Shown here: positions 55,520-64,000 of the stretch, one piece after another | Position numbering within the stretch: position 1 is the stretch's first letter | Layout of the letters: every line of letters starts with the position of its first letter | Assembly: GCA_936432065.2 (NCBI GenBank) | Contig: OW386293.2 | Span: 102,941,795-103,005,794, forward strand | DNA from: Rutpela maculata | Lineage: Eukaryota; Arthropoda; Insecta; Coleoptera; Cerambycidae | Direction of reading: 5' to 3' | DNA length: 64,000 bases | Translations under genes and position numbers: made by a program | Notes under the pieces: model-generated | The model's database searches: none | What the model was told of the DNA's origin: nothing | What the model saw: only the letters and a program-made list of their open reading frames with translations

Positions 55520-55822
55520 TTAAATGATTAATAACTTTCTTATTCACTGATTGATTTTCTTCAAAAATAATAGGGTTCTTCCTCTAGTTAACACTAACTT
55601 ACTTTCCAAATTTCAATACAATCGGACTTTTCTTTCTTAAGTTATCGTGCTTACAAGAAATGTGACGGACGGACAGACTGACGGGACATTTTGAAAGTTG
55701 TTCAGAATTCGTTCACTAATACAATATGAAAATTTTTTCTCTACGAGCGATATTTACGGTTTTAGAAATGTGCCAATCAAATGCAATATACTCTTTGTTT
55801 TTTGTGAAGAGTGTAATAACAC
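55520..55822. repeat. Dispersed repeat, copy 2, right part
   Basis: Matches 10060-10330: AATAGGGTTCTTCCTCTAG, AGTTATCGTGCTTACAAGAA, the ACGGACGGACAGACTGACGG run and GCCAATCAAATGCAATATAC. Confidence 0.85.
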
Positions 55823-56035
55823 CAACAAAATCTTGCTTATTACTGACTCTAAAGCGGTAAAAGGATGCTTTTCTAGATTTTTTATCTTAGCTAGGGAGCC
55901 GCGGGTTCTGAAACGCGATGAGAGCTATATGTCTTCCGCTTTCTGAGGTCAAAGACGCCAAATATAAAGTATTTTTGAATTTGGGCAGGGCGCATCCAAG
56001 AACAAGGCATGATGTTTTTAAAATTTTTTAGCATT
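55823..56035. other. Intergenic spacer
   Basis: No feature seen. Confidence 0.3.
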
Positions 56036-56209
56036 ATATATATAGTCGAGTAAACTCTAAGCTGGCGCGTCCAAAGGTCGCTTCGTCATATAAACTAAGA
56101 GTATAAGACATACGCACTGCGATAGCTTTATGCGCATCGCATATCAAATCGTACGTCATGTTACCAACTCATACATACGCCACCTTAGAGTTTACCAGAC
56201 TATATATAT
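56036..56209. mobile_element. Small inverted-repeat element, about 174 bp
   Basis: The ends are ATATATAGTCGAGTAAACTC and the complement ATATATAGTCTGGTAAACTC, continuing TAAG(C/G)TGGCG. Non-coding. Confidence 0.75.
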
Positions 56210-56591
56210 GTCTTCCACTTGGATTATTTGTAGGAAAAAGCGATCAGTTATCATCTGACAAAGCGGAAGAAATTTTCGTCATGGTGCATTTGCAAAAAAA
56301 AAAAATTGAAAATTTTTTGTCAAAACTGAAAAAAAAAATGCGTCTTATATATGCTTACTTTTAAGTTCTTTTACTTTATTATGGCCCTCATACAAACGAA
56401 ATGAAGGTGGAAAGCTTTTTGGGCACGACGCAGTCACAGGGTTGGTCAAAGTAACCACTTGAAAAACTTGCACATGCGGCTAAATTTAAAAATATGTAAG
56501 TGTACTTGGGGTTCATTTTAAGCTTTGAAATTTTGTACGAGGCTTCTTTAGGGACCAATAAAACTAAATTCACCCCTTACCACCCCCTTCC

Positions 56592-57026
56592 AATTAGAGC
56601 TCTTTTTATAGTTATTTACTGTACTATATCATTTGACAATTTCTTTTTTTCCATATTTTAGTGAATAAAGTTAGCCTGACTGTTAGTCAGATATATAATT
56701 AATTTTAATCCCTTACATAAGGGTTGTTCTTTTAATAAAGTCAAATAGTACATCTTAGCAAAAAAATTACACGTGTAGAGTAGATAAATGAAGATAAATA
56801 AATGTAAACTTCGATGAGGTTACGCATTCTCTATATTTTAAAAAGGGTTACAAACTTTACGGCTTAGCGGTTGTAGTCGTGCATTCTACTGCATGTAATA
56901 TAAACACTAAATATGACTTGAATAACGTTTAACCTTCATAGTTTATGTAAAAAAGTAAATATGGAAAAAAAGAAATTGTCAAATGATAAATAGTACAGTA
57001 AATAATTATAAAAAGAGCTGTAATTG
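56592..57026. mobile_element. 435-bp inverted-repeat element
   Basis: Arms of about 75 bp: AATTAGAGCTCTTTTTATAG on the left and the complement AATTACAGCTCTTTTTATAA on the right, both continuing TTATTTACTGTACTAT and CATTTGACAATTTCTTTTTT. Non-coding, no clear target duplication. Confidence 0.8.
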
Positions 57027-58539
57027 AAAGAGGTAATAAACAAATTTTGGACTCTCGACTTTTCCGTTAGATGTATTTTTAGCACGCTGTCCAATGTGTA
57101 GAAAAGCCTGCCATTTTTGTAGAAAAAGGAGACATGCCGATGTATAATTTGATAGGTCTGTCCTATAAATAGCGAAGTTGAATAATTTTCATTTTTTTTT
57201 CATCATAATTTAGAGAATCTAAAAAATATGAATGTAGACTTTGTTTTTAACCCCCATGTCTCTTCATATCTCTTCAATGGGTGATCCGATTTTGATGCAG
57301 TTTTTTTATTTGCAAGAGTATTTTGTCGAGGAGGTTATAGGTTATAGGCCATATTAGATTTTGATGTTTGGTCGCCATGTTGAACTTCTCTAGAAATTGT
57401 CCGATTGAAGTAAAATTAAAAATGTGCAGACAATTATGGTAGCCGAACATGATTTAGGCCTCATTTTGATTCGGTCATATGAAACTGGTACGATTAGATA
57501 CATTGATCGGGAATTTTTAAAAATTTTCATTTTTACTTGTTTAAGATTTTACTTATTATTGTAAAATGCTATAAGCAACTCACAGTAATGTGGGTTGCAT
57601 CGAGTGGTGTCTAATCCATATGCCCAAGAAATCGAAGAATTTCTTTGTAACATTAGTATTCACAGCTTTTGTAATTTTTTGTAGAGCTTTAGAGAGTCCA
57701 GTTCATGACAGGATTGTTTGGTATAATGTGAAAACAAGTGTGTTCATTTTATAATCGATTGCATTTTGGCGCCCCTGAAATTTTACCGCTCTAGGCAGTT
57801 GCCTAATTGCTTATCATATGGAGCCGCACCCTGTACGCTGAACTCGTATGTTAAATAAAAAATATCTGTATATACTATTTCTTGTGAACATGATAACTTG
57901 TTAACTCAAAATTTCAATTTAAAATTTGTCGCATGTATAAATAAATGACTGGTAGAATACTCAACGTATTCTACCAGTCATTTACATTTCACTGGGCCAT
58001 ATCGATCATACACGTTGATCGCCAGAGGCACATAAACTGTCATGTTCTGTATACAAGAAAAGGGTTTTTAATTGAGCACACAAGACTATGAATATGTATA
58101 ATATCTGAACTATAATGTACAGTGGCTGGAACAACATTTTACTTATTTTTTCAATAAGAATATTACCAAAAGAGTGAAAGTTGCAGTTGGGTGTTGCTGA
58201 CTGTGAGTACCTATTTGAATAAAAAAATTTGAAAAGATATTTGTTTGTACTTAAATGGCAGGGGCACTTATTTGCGTCTGGTTCAGTGTTTTAAATTTAT
58301 TTTTCAAAAGAGTTGTTAATGTTATTCTTTCACATCTATTTCCTCTTCAGAAATATTAAATTTATTAAAAAAATTCAGGGTATCAATAGGTCTGTCATTT
58401 GCTATAAAAGGCTTAATGCAATACTGATACTAATCTTGCCCTTTGCTTTGTTTCAATTATGAATTGCCACGACTTTCTTCGAAAAAGATTTGGTAAATAT
58501 CATCAAGAAAAGCTCATAAACACACACACACCACAGATA
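57027..58539. other. Intergenic DNA with hAT-like terminus and a hairpin
   Basis: No gene. 57767-57831 (complement) begins CAGGGTGCGGCTCC and includes AGGCAACTGCCTAGAGCGG, resembling a hAT end, with no partner end found. A strong hairpin at 57942-57984 is listed separately. Confidence 0.4.
57942..57984. repeat. Perfect 19-bp stem hairpin
   Basis: 57942-57960 (TAAATGACTGGTAGAATAC) is the exact reverse complement of 57966-57984, with loop TCAAC. Confidence 0.9.
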
Positions 58540-58735
58540 GTAGACAACCCCCAAATCCATAGCCAAGGCTGTGCGGAAGGGGGTTACACATTTGGAAAAA
58601 CGCAGACATACATCCACACCCACCGGTGTTGTCAATACCAGGGCTGGGGGTCGAACCCAGACCTTGGTAGGCAGTCGATCAGCATATTTGCCACTCAATA
58701 CGCCTTAACCGATTGAGTTACCGCGCCGGTGAGGT
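58540..58735 (-). repeat. tRNA-derived SINE
   Basis: The minus strand carries an A box GGTAACTCAATCGGTTAAGG (about 58704-58723) and a B box GGGTTCGACCCCC (58646-58658), the internal polymerase III promoter of a tRNA. The cloverleaf is imperfect and the sequence runs on past the tRNA-like head into an unrelated body (to about 58540), as in SINEs. The 3' end is uncertain. Confidence 0.75.
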
Positions 58736-58824
58736 ATGTCCTCAAATCATTTTAAGCTAAGCCATAATATGCTATTTTTTAAAAAGCTGGATTCAAATAA
58801 ACATCTCTTCCTTTTAAACACTTT

Positions 58825-58830
58825 TTTATT
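58825..58830 (-). promoter_or_regulatory. COX16: Polyadenylation signal of COX16
   Basis: AATAAA on the minus strand, 64 bp after the COX16 stop codon, in a plausible position for 3' end formation. Confidence 0.6.
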
Positions 58831-58893
58831 CAGAAATATGTTAAATATATCACAGATTTTCACATAGCTACTACGAACATGCCAGGAAAGGCG

Positions 58894-59074
58894 TTAGTTT
58901 GATGTATTTTCCTCCCAAGGTCTTGGACCTCTTACTTGCTCCCAGGTATCAACGTCTAGACTTTTAATCTTTTCAAATTCTGTTTCTAGAGTTACCTCAC
59001 CAGGCTTTTTCATATCTATGCCATGCTCCTTAACTTTTTCAGGTGTCACCTGTGATACTCTTGAAAATTGATAA
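58894..59074 (-). CDS. COX16: COX16 homologue, last coding exon
   Basis: Minus-strand exon of 181 bp: acceptor TTCTTGCAG, one base completing a split codon, then 59 codons and TAA. The product matches the intermembrane-space part of COX16, a small inner-membrane factor for cytochrome c oxidase assembly (it aids copper-site maturation of COX2). YQFSRVSQVTPEKVKEHGID aligns with the FSQIR segment after the membrane helix. EVTLETEFEKIKSLD corresponds to SLESEYEKIK, and WEQVRGPRPWE is the near-invariant WKNIRGPRPWE motif. The N-terminal exon(s) with the membrane helix should lie at higher coordinates but were not found before 64000. The exon is intact and conserved. Confidence 0.88.
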
Positions 59075-60764
59075 CTGCAAGAAGATATTTATATGTACAC
59101 ATTTTACTCAACTTAAATCAGGGAAAAAAAAACGCTGTTTTAGAGAAAAATTTTGAACAGCAGTTATTACATTTTTATTGTTTTTAACAACAATAATAAA
59201 TTATTTTAAATAAATTCATTATGCACATGTGCATCTTTCTCTTTGTACGCCACTGACGGCTTTATATAAACAAATAACATATACAAATAATATACCAATC
59301 GACAGAAATTAAAATAATGGTCTTTATTTTTTATATCTTGTGGAATTTTGATTTATTGGGCCGTTTTAGAGGTATAGCCAAACATGTGTCGTTGTTGGAA
59401 GGCTCCTCACCCTTTTTTTTGCTGTGGGGCCTTAAAAAAAAGAAAATAGCAAAAAGCAAATGGAGGGTCTTATGCAAAATTTAATACTCTATCGAATGGC
59501 GCCAAGATCATTCCTCTAGCTCCTACCGTTTTTGAGAAAAAAAAAATATATATAGGTAGATACAGGCAGCCCCTTTGAGGGGGGACAGGAGGAGCAGGCA
59601 TGATTTCTCGAGGTGGGTCTGTTCGAGAATCTACTTATTTTGACTAGTTCTATTCATGGTTAAACGGATTTGCTATTACTCAAAAGCAGAAATATCAAAA
59701 CACCTAATTCACTAAGAAATAACTCGTTTTTTGATTATAATTGATTGAGTAGGATATTTTTTGACGGCTTGGGATTTTGAAACATCAGTATATCATCATT
59801 AATTTCAAATTCAGTTTGTAACAACAAAACCCCCACGGAAGTCACAAAAAGCGTATTAATGCACTCTACTATTATACATTCTACCTGACATTAAATCAGG
59901 TATGGCTCCTTTTTTAATATGTTGCATAGGATTAAAAAGTACATTTACGACCTCGGCAGACCTCCGGATCTTGGTCAAAAATCCAAAAAACTGCGAGATT
60001 TTTGTTTTTCTTTTTCAGTTTTTGTCGATTTTAACACCTAAGGCCTACTTTTTCGGTAAAAACATTTTAAAAGTAAATTAAAATTGCTACAAATTGGTAC
60101 CAGAGCGGACTCTGTAGATCAAATAGTATCCGAGATACAGCTGTTCAAAGTTTTTGAAAATTTTCATTTTTCGATATTTTTATAGTAGGTAGTAAGTAGT
60201 ATGGTAATATTTCACAGATTTTTAAGTTAGGAATTGTTAAAAATTAAAATTTTAATTTTTCAAGCTACATATGTGATAATTAAGTATTATTTAAAACATG
60301 TAATACTTCGAGGAAATGATACTTTTTCATCTCCAATTGGTTTCATATCATTTGCTTTTTGCAATCAAAAGTTATAGCCACTTACGTACAGCGCGCGCGC
60401 TTCCGCAAGCCTATTCCAGTGTCAGCGGGCGGTCGGCGCAGCGTCACTTGGGACCTTAGTTAACAAATTTCTACTCGCTCCAATTTAATGCGCAAAATAT
60501 GTCATATATGTTTCTTTCGTAAAATTTCCCGTTCTTTCGAATGGCGCTATCAGTTTTTTCGTACAAATAAAATTTAAAGTTATTCGCAAAAAACCGTATT
60601 TTTGCACTTAAATTGTTAAATAAAAATAGGACGCGTATACTTTTTTGCGGTAGACTTTTCACTACGTTATTCTAGCATACTTGAAGAATATTGTTCACCA
60701 AAGTCTACCTGGTTACGAATTTTTCCGAAGTGAAAATCTTCGTTTACTCCATTAAATGGGATAA
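59075..60764 (-). other. COX16 intron or upstream DNA
   Basis: No exon was recognised. The region has insect-type A+T-rich repeats (GAAAATTTTCA-like) and a GC-rich patch with GCGCGCGC near 60390. Confidence 0.4.
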
Positions 60765-61055
60765 TCGGAAAAATGTATACGAGCTTTTTTGTAGGAAATC
60801 TTATTCTGAACAAGTTCACTTATGTTCATTTAGCCCTAAAATCCCGCACTTTTTGAGATATTTGCATTTAAAATTAAAAAAACACGAAAAAAACATATAT
60901 ATTTTACAAATCGAAAAAATGTATAGAACCTTTTTTGTAGGAAGTCGTATTCTGAACACGTTTACCTATATTCATTTAGCCTTAAAAACGCGTACTTTTC
61001 GAGATATATACGTCTAAATGAAAAAAAACACGAAAAAGCATATATACTTATATCC
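60765..61055. repeat. Imperfect 146-bp tandem duplication
   Basis: ATGTATACGAGCTTTTTTGT at 60773 and ATGTATAGAACCTTTTTTGT at 60919 begin two units. Both continue with GTAGGAA, ATTCTGAACA, TTCATTTAGCC, GAGATAT and AAACACGAAAAA. The units are about 80 per cent alike by eye. Confidence 0.7.
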
Positions 61056-61516
61056 CAAAAATCATTTTTTTTTTTCTGCGCATAAGCAAAATCTTGTAAA
61101 AGTTGAATACCTACTTACTTCGTATGCAGAGAAATTGCTGTTCAGAGTTTTTCTCAGCTTTTTTCCTAATTTGAGTGGATTATTTATTAGTTTATTTTCT
61201 AGAAAAATAAGCGGTTATCGTTGCTAAGGAACAAAGGAACTAAGGATGAGTAGCAAGCAGAAGAGGACAGTAAAGATGTTAACCTGCAATTATTACATTT
61301 GTTATATTTACCGTAATTGAGTAAATTCCCTAAGCCCAAAGGATCCACCTAATACTAAAAAAAGGAACGGCAAGCCATATTTCACGGACTTTCTTTTTAA
61401 AAAAGAATTAATTGTTGCTGAAAAATTTACCATATTTTTAGGTTATGGTGAGAGAGTGCTTTGATGCTTTCATTTCATTTTGTTTCAGGTCAGGTTCAGT
61501 TCAATTCAGTTCAGAA
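61056..61516. other. Intergenic DNA
   Basis: Short TTCAGTTCAATTCAGTTCAG repeats occur at 61494-61514, overlapping the hAT target site. No gene. Confidence 0.4.
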
Positions 61517-62228
61517 CAGGGTTACCGTTTTCAATGAACCGTATTCTACCAACATTCCGATCAGAATCTACTAAAATCTACTAACCTAAAATTAAATTCT
61601 ACTAAAAACTACCGCTATCTGGTGTCGGGCGGAAATTTTATGAAACATTTAATTCCTGCCTAGTGGAAATCTGTAAATTAATGTTTGTGAGTTAACATCG
61701 CTACCGCTAGATGGAGCAGTATTACTTTTAACAAACCAAAATAAGAGGAGTAATGAAAACTAAACATTTATTCAAATAAAACAGAAAATAAAATATAAAA
61801 TAAAATGAAACGTTTATAAAAATAAGAAGTAAACAAAAATATTAAAACATTTTGAACGAAAAATTTATACTTAAGTACCTTGTACTTATCAAGCACGGAT
61901 TTAGAAAATTCTTGAGGGGGGGGGGTCACACTTTTAAACTAAATATATGATTCGACATTTATCGGAGAAAGACTGAACTTACCTAAATGACTGTAGCAGT
62001 TGTCTCTATAGATATTTGATTGAGTTCGGTGCTATTCGATGAGGTGTCACTTAGGTTACTAGCTTAAATTATCATAGATGGCGATAAAATATAGTTTCTA
62101 AACTGATATTCAGAAAATCTACTAAAATCTACTAAAATTATTAATTCTACTAAAATTCTACTGCCCACCCTCATTTTTCTTGAAAATCTACTAATTTAGT
62201 AGGCAATCTACTGCAAACGGCAACACTG
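61517..62228. mobile_element. hAT element with TCTACTAAAAT repeats
   Basis: The ends are CAGGGTTACCGTTTTCAATG and the complement CAGTGTTGCCGTTTGCAGTA. A perfect 8-bp duplication GTTCAGAA lies at 61509-61516 and 62229-62236. TCTACTAAAAT-like motifs crowd both ends (61568-61612 and 62108-62160). 712 bp, no transposase. Confidence 0.9.
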
Positions 62229-62551
62229 GTTCAGAACACATAAATAGGGGGAACGTTCAAGCCGTTAATATAAATAAGGCTCTTTTTTTTTTTTTAAATA
62301 TAGGGGAAAATAGAGGTCGCCAAACAGCTGTTTGTTTGTTCGGGCTACAACTGTAAACAAGCAAATTATTAATCCCCGATTCCTTGGCTGGTGCAAAATA
62401 ATGATCTCATCTCCTTAGTGGATCCTTCCTAATATTGCGTTTAGTATCATTTGTGTATTGTTTACTTTCGATTTCTATTGTGTTTTCGTTTTGTGGGTGT
62501 TTGCTACAGTGTTTACTATGCCTCTCGCGTCCCAGCCTAGACACTACAGAC

Positions 62552-62845
62552 CACGGTCAATAAACGGTACGGTTACCTCAATCAGCAGCTTTAGGACGAG
62601 AGAGACGCGGGGGGCGGGAAATCGAATGAACGAGACAGACATATCTGATTTCCGTGCAATAGACAGAGACAAAGATTCCGGTAGGGTCTACAGCCTACGT
62701 CACCTGTAGACACTACAGGCATCTTTGTCTCTGTCTTTTGCACGGAAATCAGATATGTCTGTCTCTTTCATTCGATTTCCCGCCCCCCGCGTCTCTCTCG
62801 TCCTAAAGCTGCTGATTGAGGTAACCGTATCGTTTATTGACCGTG
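62552..62845. repeat. 125-bp near-perfect inverted duplication
   Basis: 62552-62676 and 62721-62845 are reverse complements with about three mismatches, separated by 44 bp. The arms are GC-richer than the surroundings and include CACGGTCAATAAACG, GCAGCTTTAGGACGAGAG and ACGCGGGGGGCGGGAAATCG. A TAGACACTACAG motif lies just outside the left arm (62539) and again in the spacer (62707). No gene is convincing across it. Confidence 0.93.
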
Positions 62846-63297
62846 TTGACCAACAATCAGAGCAACCCAGAAGAAGAAATTGTTATTTCTTCTGTGTCAC
62901 AGCGTAGATCTATGGCCGTGCTAAAATTCTTTGATCTATGATCTATGATTTAGTGGCCCCTAGTGATGGGCGATATCGTGATTTTTCAATCACAACGTAA
63001 ATCGTTACTGTGATTTTCGTATATCAGTGAATTTAAAGCGTGATGTGATCACGACTTTCATAATACGACGTACGAGAAAAATTGTTAATTGTTCCCTATC
63101 CCTAAATAAGCGCCGACAGACGGTGAATGGTGAATTAGCTACTTTTGGTAATCTGCGCTGCCGCAGATATGCATAATATGTATAATATATATATTATGAT
63201 TTGTTTATCCAAATAACCTCTGATGTATGGATTGGTAATAAAGCAAAAGCACTAGGTTTTGAATGGAACTTGATAATAGGATATTTTTGTAAAATTG
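62846..63297. other. Intergenic DNA with hAT-like end
   Basis: At 62960 CTAGTGATGGGCGATATCG resembles a hAT terminus. A possible distant partner is near 63815-63835 (complement CTAGCGATGCGATG). No duplication supports the pair. Confidence 0.35.
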
Positions 63298-63299
63298 TA

Positions 63300-63475
63300 C
63301 TGTCGTGCGCAAAAAAAAAATGGGACAGGTATTTTTGCAAAAATCTAGTAGTGTACATATCTAACTGTAATTTTTGTGACATTGTCATTTATTTGTCAAA
63401 ATGCATTGCAAGTGTGCAAATAGAGACAGATTTACATTAGAAAAATAGTTGTCCTATTTTTTTTGCTCACGACAG
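63300..63475. mobile_element. 176-bp TA-flanked MITE, copy 2
   Basis: Inverted copy of 38049-38227. The ends are CTGTCGTGCGCAAAAAA and the complement CTGTCGTGAGCAAAAAA, flanked by TA at 63298-63299 and 63476-63477. Confidence 0.9.
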
Positions 63476-63477
63476 TA

Positions 63478-64000
63478 CAAACATTAACATTTCGGAAGCA
63501 TCAATAAATTTCTTGTTTATATTTATGTTTATTTTACACGAATTTTTGTTAATTTAAAATGGTATATTTATTTTTTAATCTTATTTTTTTTGTTGTTTTA
63601 TAATATAAGGATGTTTTTTAAAAATGTTTTCATTTGCTTATTGTCGAATTCCATATTTTTATTCATATTTCATGCCGAAACGTAAATGCTCAATATTTAC
63701 AGTAAAATTGCTAGTACCTATATTTAATCATATAAAATATTTTTACGCATGGTTTTAGTAGTTATATTTTTGGTGTTATAACAAAAATGTTCCATCACGA
63801 CCCTGCCTCGAATCGCCACATCGCATCGCTAGTCAATAAAAGACATAATAAAGATATTTATATAAATATCTAAATAGTGTGAAATGCGTATCTAATAACG
63901 CTAATAAGGCACGGGATCGCTTGCTTTACGTGTTAATACATACGGCCGCAAACAATAATCGACTCAAAGTAAATATCGTGAAAGATATATTGGTCTTGGT
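63478..64000. other. Intergenic A+T-rich DNA
   Basis: No supported feature to the window edge. Confidence 0.4.

Noticed and set aside
58459..58716. 85-residue ORFs on both strands
   Set aside because: They run through the tRNA-derived SINE; composition and promoter boxes explain them.
62458..62907. Two ORFs over the inverted duplication
   Set aside because: Both are open because of the same inverted sequence; no start context, splice or homology supports a protein.
59075..64000. Upstream COX16 exon with membrane helix
   Set aside because: I looked for a glycine-rich hydrophobic segment with a matching donor on the minus strand and found none.

Overview
The window looks like A+T-rich nuclear DNA from an arthropod, most likely an insect. 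Genes are split by introns, two conserved metazoan genes are present, and the rest is dominated by decayed animal-type mobile elements: non-LTR, BEL/Pao, Penelope-like, hAT, Tc1/mariner, piggyBac-like and tyrosine-recombinase. I cannot name the species. All identifications come from reading motifs; no database search was possible.

Host genes. The plus strand carries the last three coding exons of an AF9/ENL (Drosophila ear) homologue: 20403-20930 (lysine/serine-rich linker), 30657-30857 and 30928-31131 (the C-terminal ANC1-homology domain, ending at TAG). The N-terminal YEATS exons are not recognisable in the 20 kb upstream, so they probably lie before the window. The 9.7-kb intron at 20931-30656 holds a BEL/Pao element, a hAT remnant and a reverse-transcriptase remnant. 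The minus strand carries the last coding exon of COX16 (58894-59074); its upstream exon or exons are not visible.

Layout. 0-9 kb: two long minus-strand non-LTR elements. The first is decayed and split by a 623-bp hAT-like palindrome; the second (4.0-8.3 kb) has both ORFs open. A plus-strand 3' fragment follows, and two inverted repeat arms (128-281 and 8304-8446) bracket the block. 9.6-13.4 kb: a dispersed repeat, an inverted-repeat element with 33-bp internal repeats, and another truncated non-LTR copy. 14.6-16.35 kb: long inverted repeats enclosing a decayed spliced gene with a HAITGCD motif. 17.3-19.8 kb: elements nested at least three deep. 20.4-31.6 kb: the AF9/ENL 3' half. 31.9-36.4 kb: a Tc1-like transposon containing a second TA-flanked element, then a second Tc1 relic. 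36.5-38.7 kb: Penelope-like remnants with small insertions. 39.3-40.95 kb: a second pair of long inverted repeats around a HAFTGSD gene remnant. 41.7-42.7 kb: nested inverted-repeat elements. 44.9-47.8 kb: a tyrosine-recombinase relic next to a non-LTR element. 49.2-51.7 kb: a non-LTR element cut by a 741-bp element with a perfect 8-bp target duplication. 52.8-55.8 kb: a dispersed repeat split by piggyBac-like, Jockey-like and TA-flanked insertions. 56-64 kb: small inverted-repeat elements, a tRNA-derived SINE, COX16, a hAT element and a 125-bp near-perfect inverted duplication.

The best candidate for something undescribed is the pair of loci at 14.6-16.35 and 39.3-40.95 kb. Each has long inverted repeats around a decayed member of the same unnamed invertebrate protein family, which suggests an unclassified mobile element or a family spread by one.
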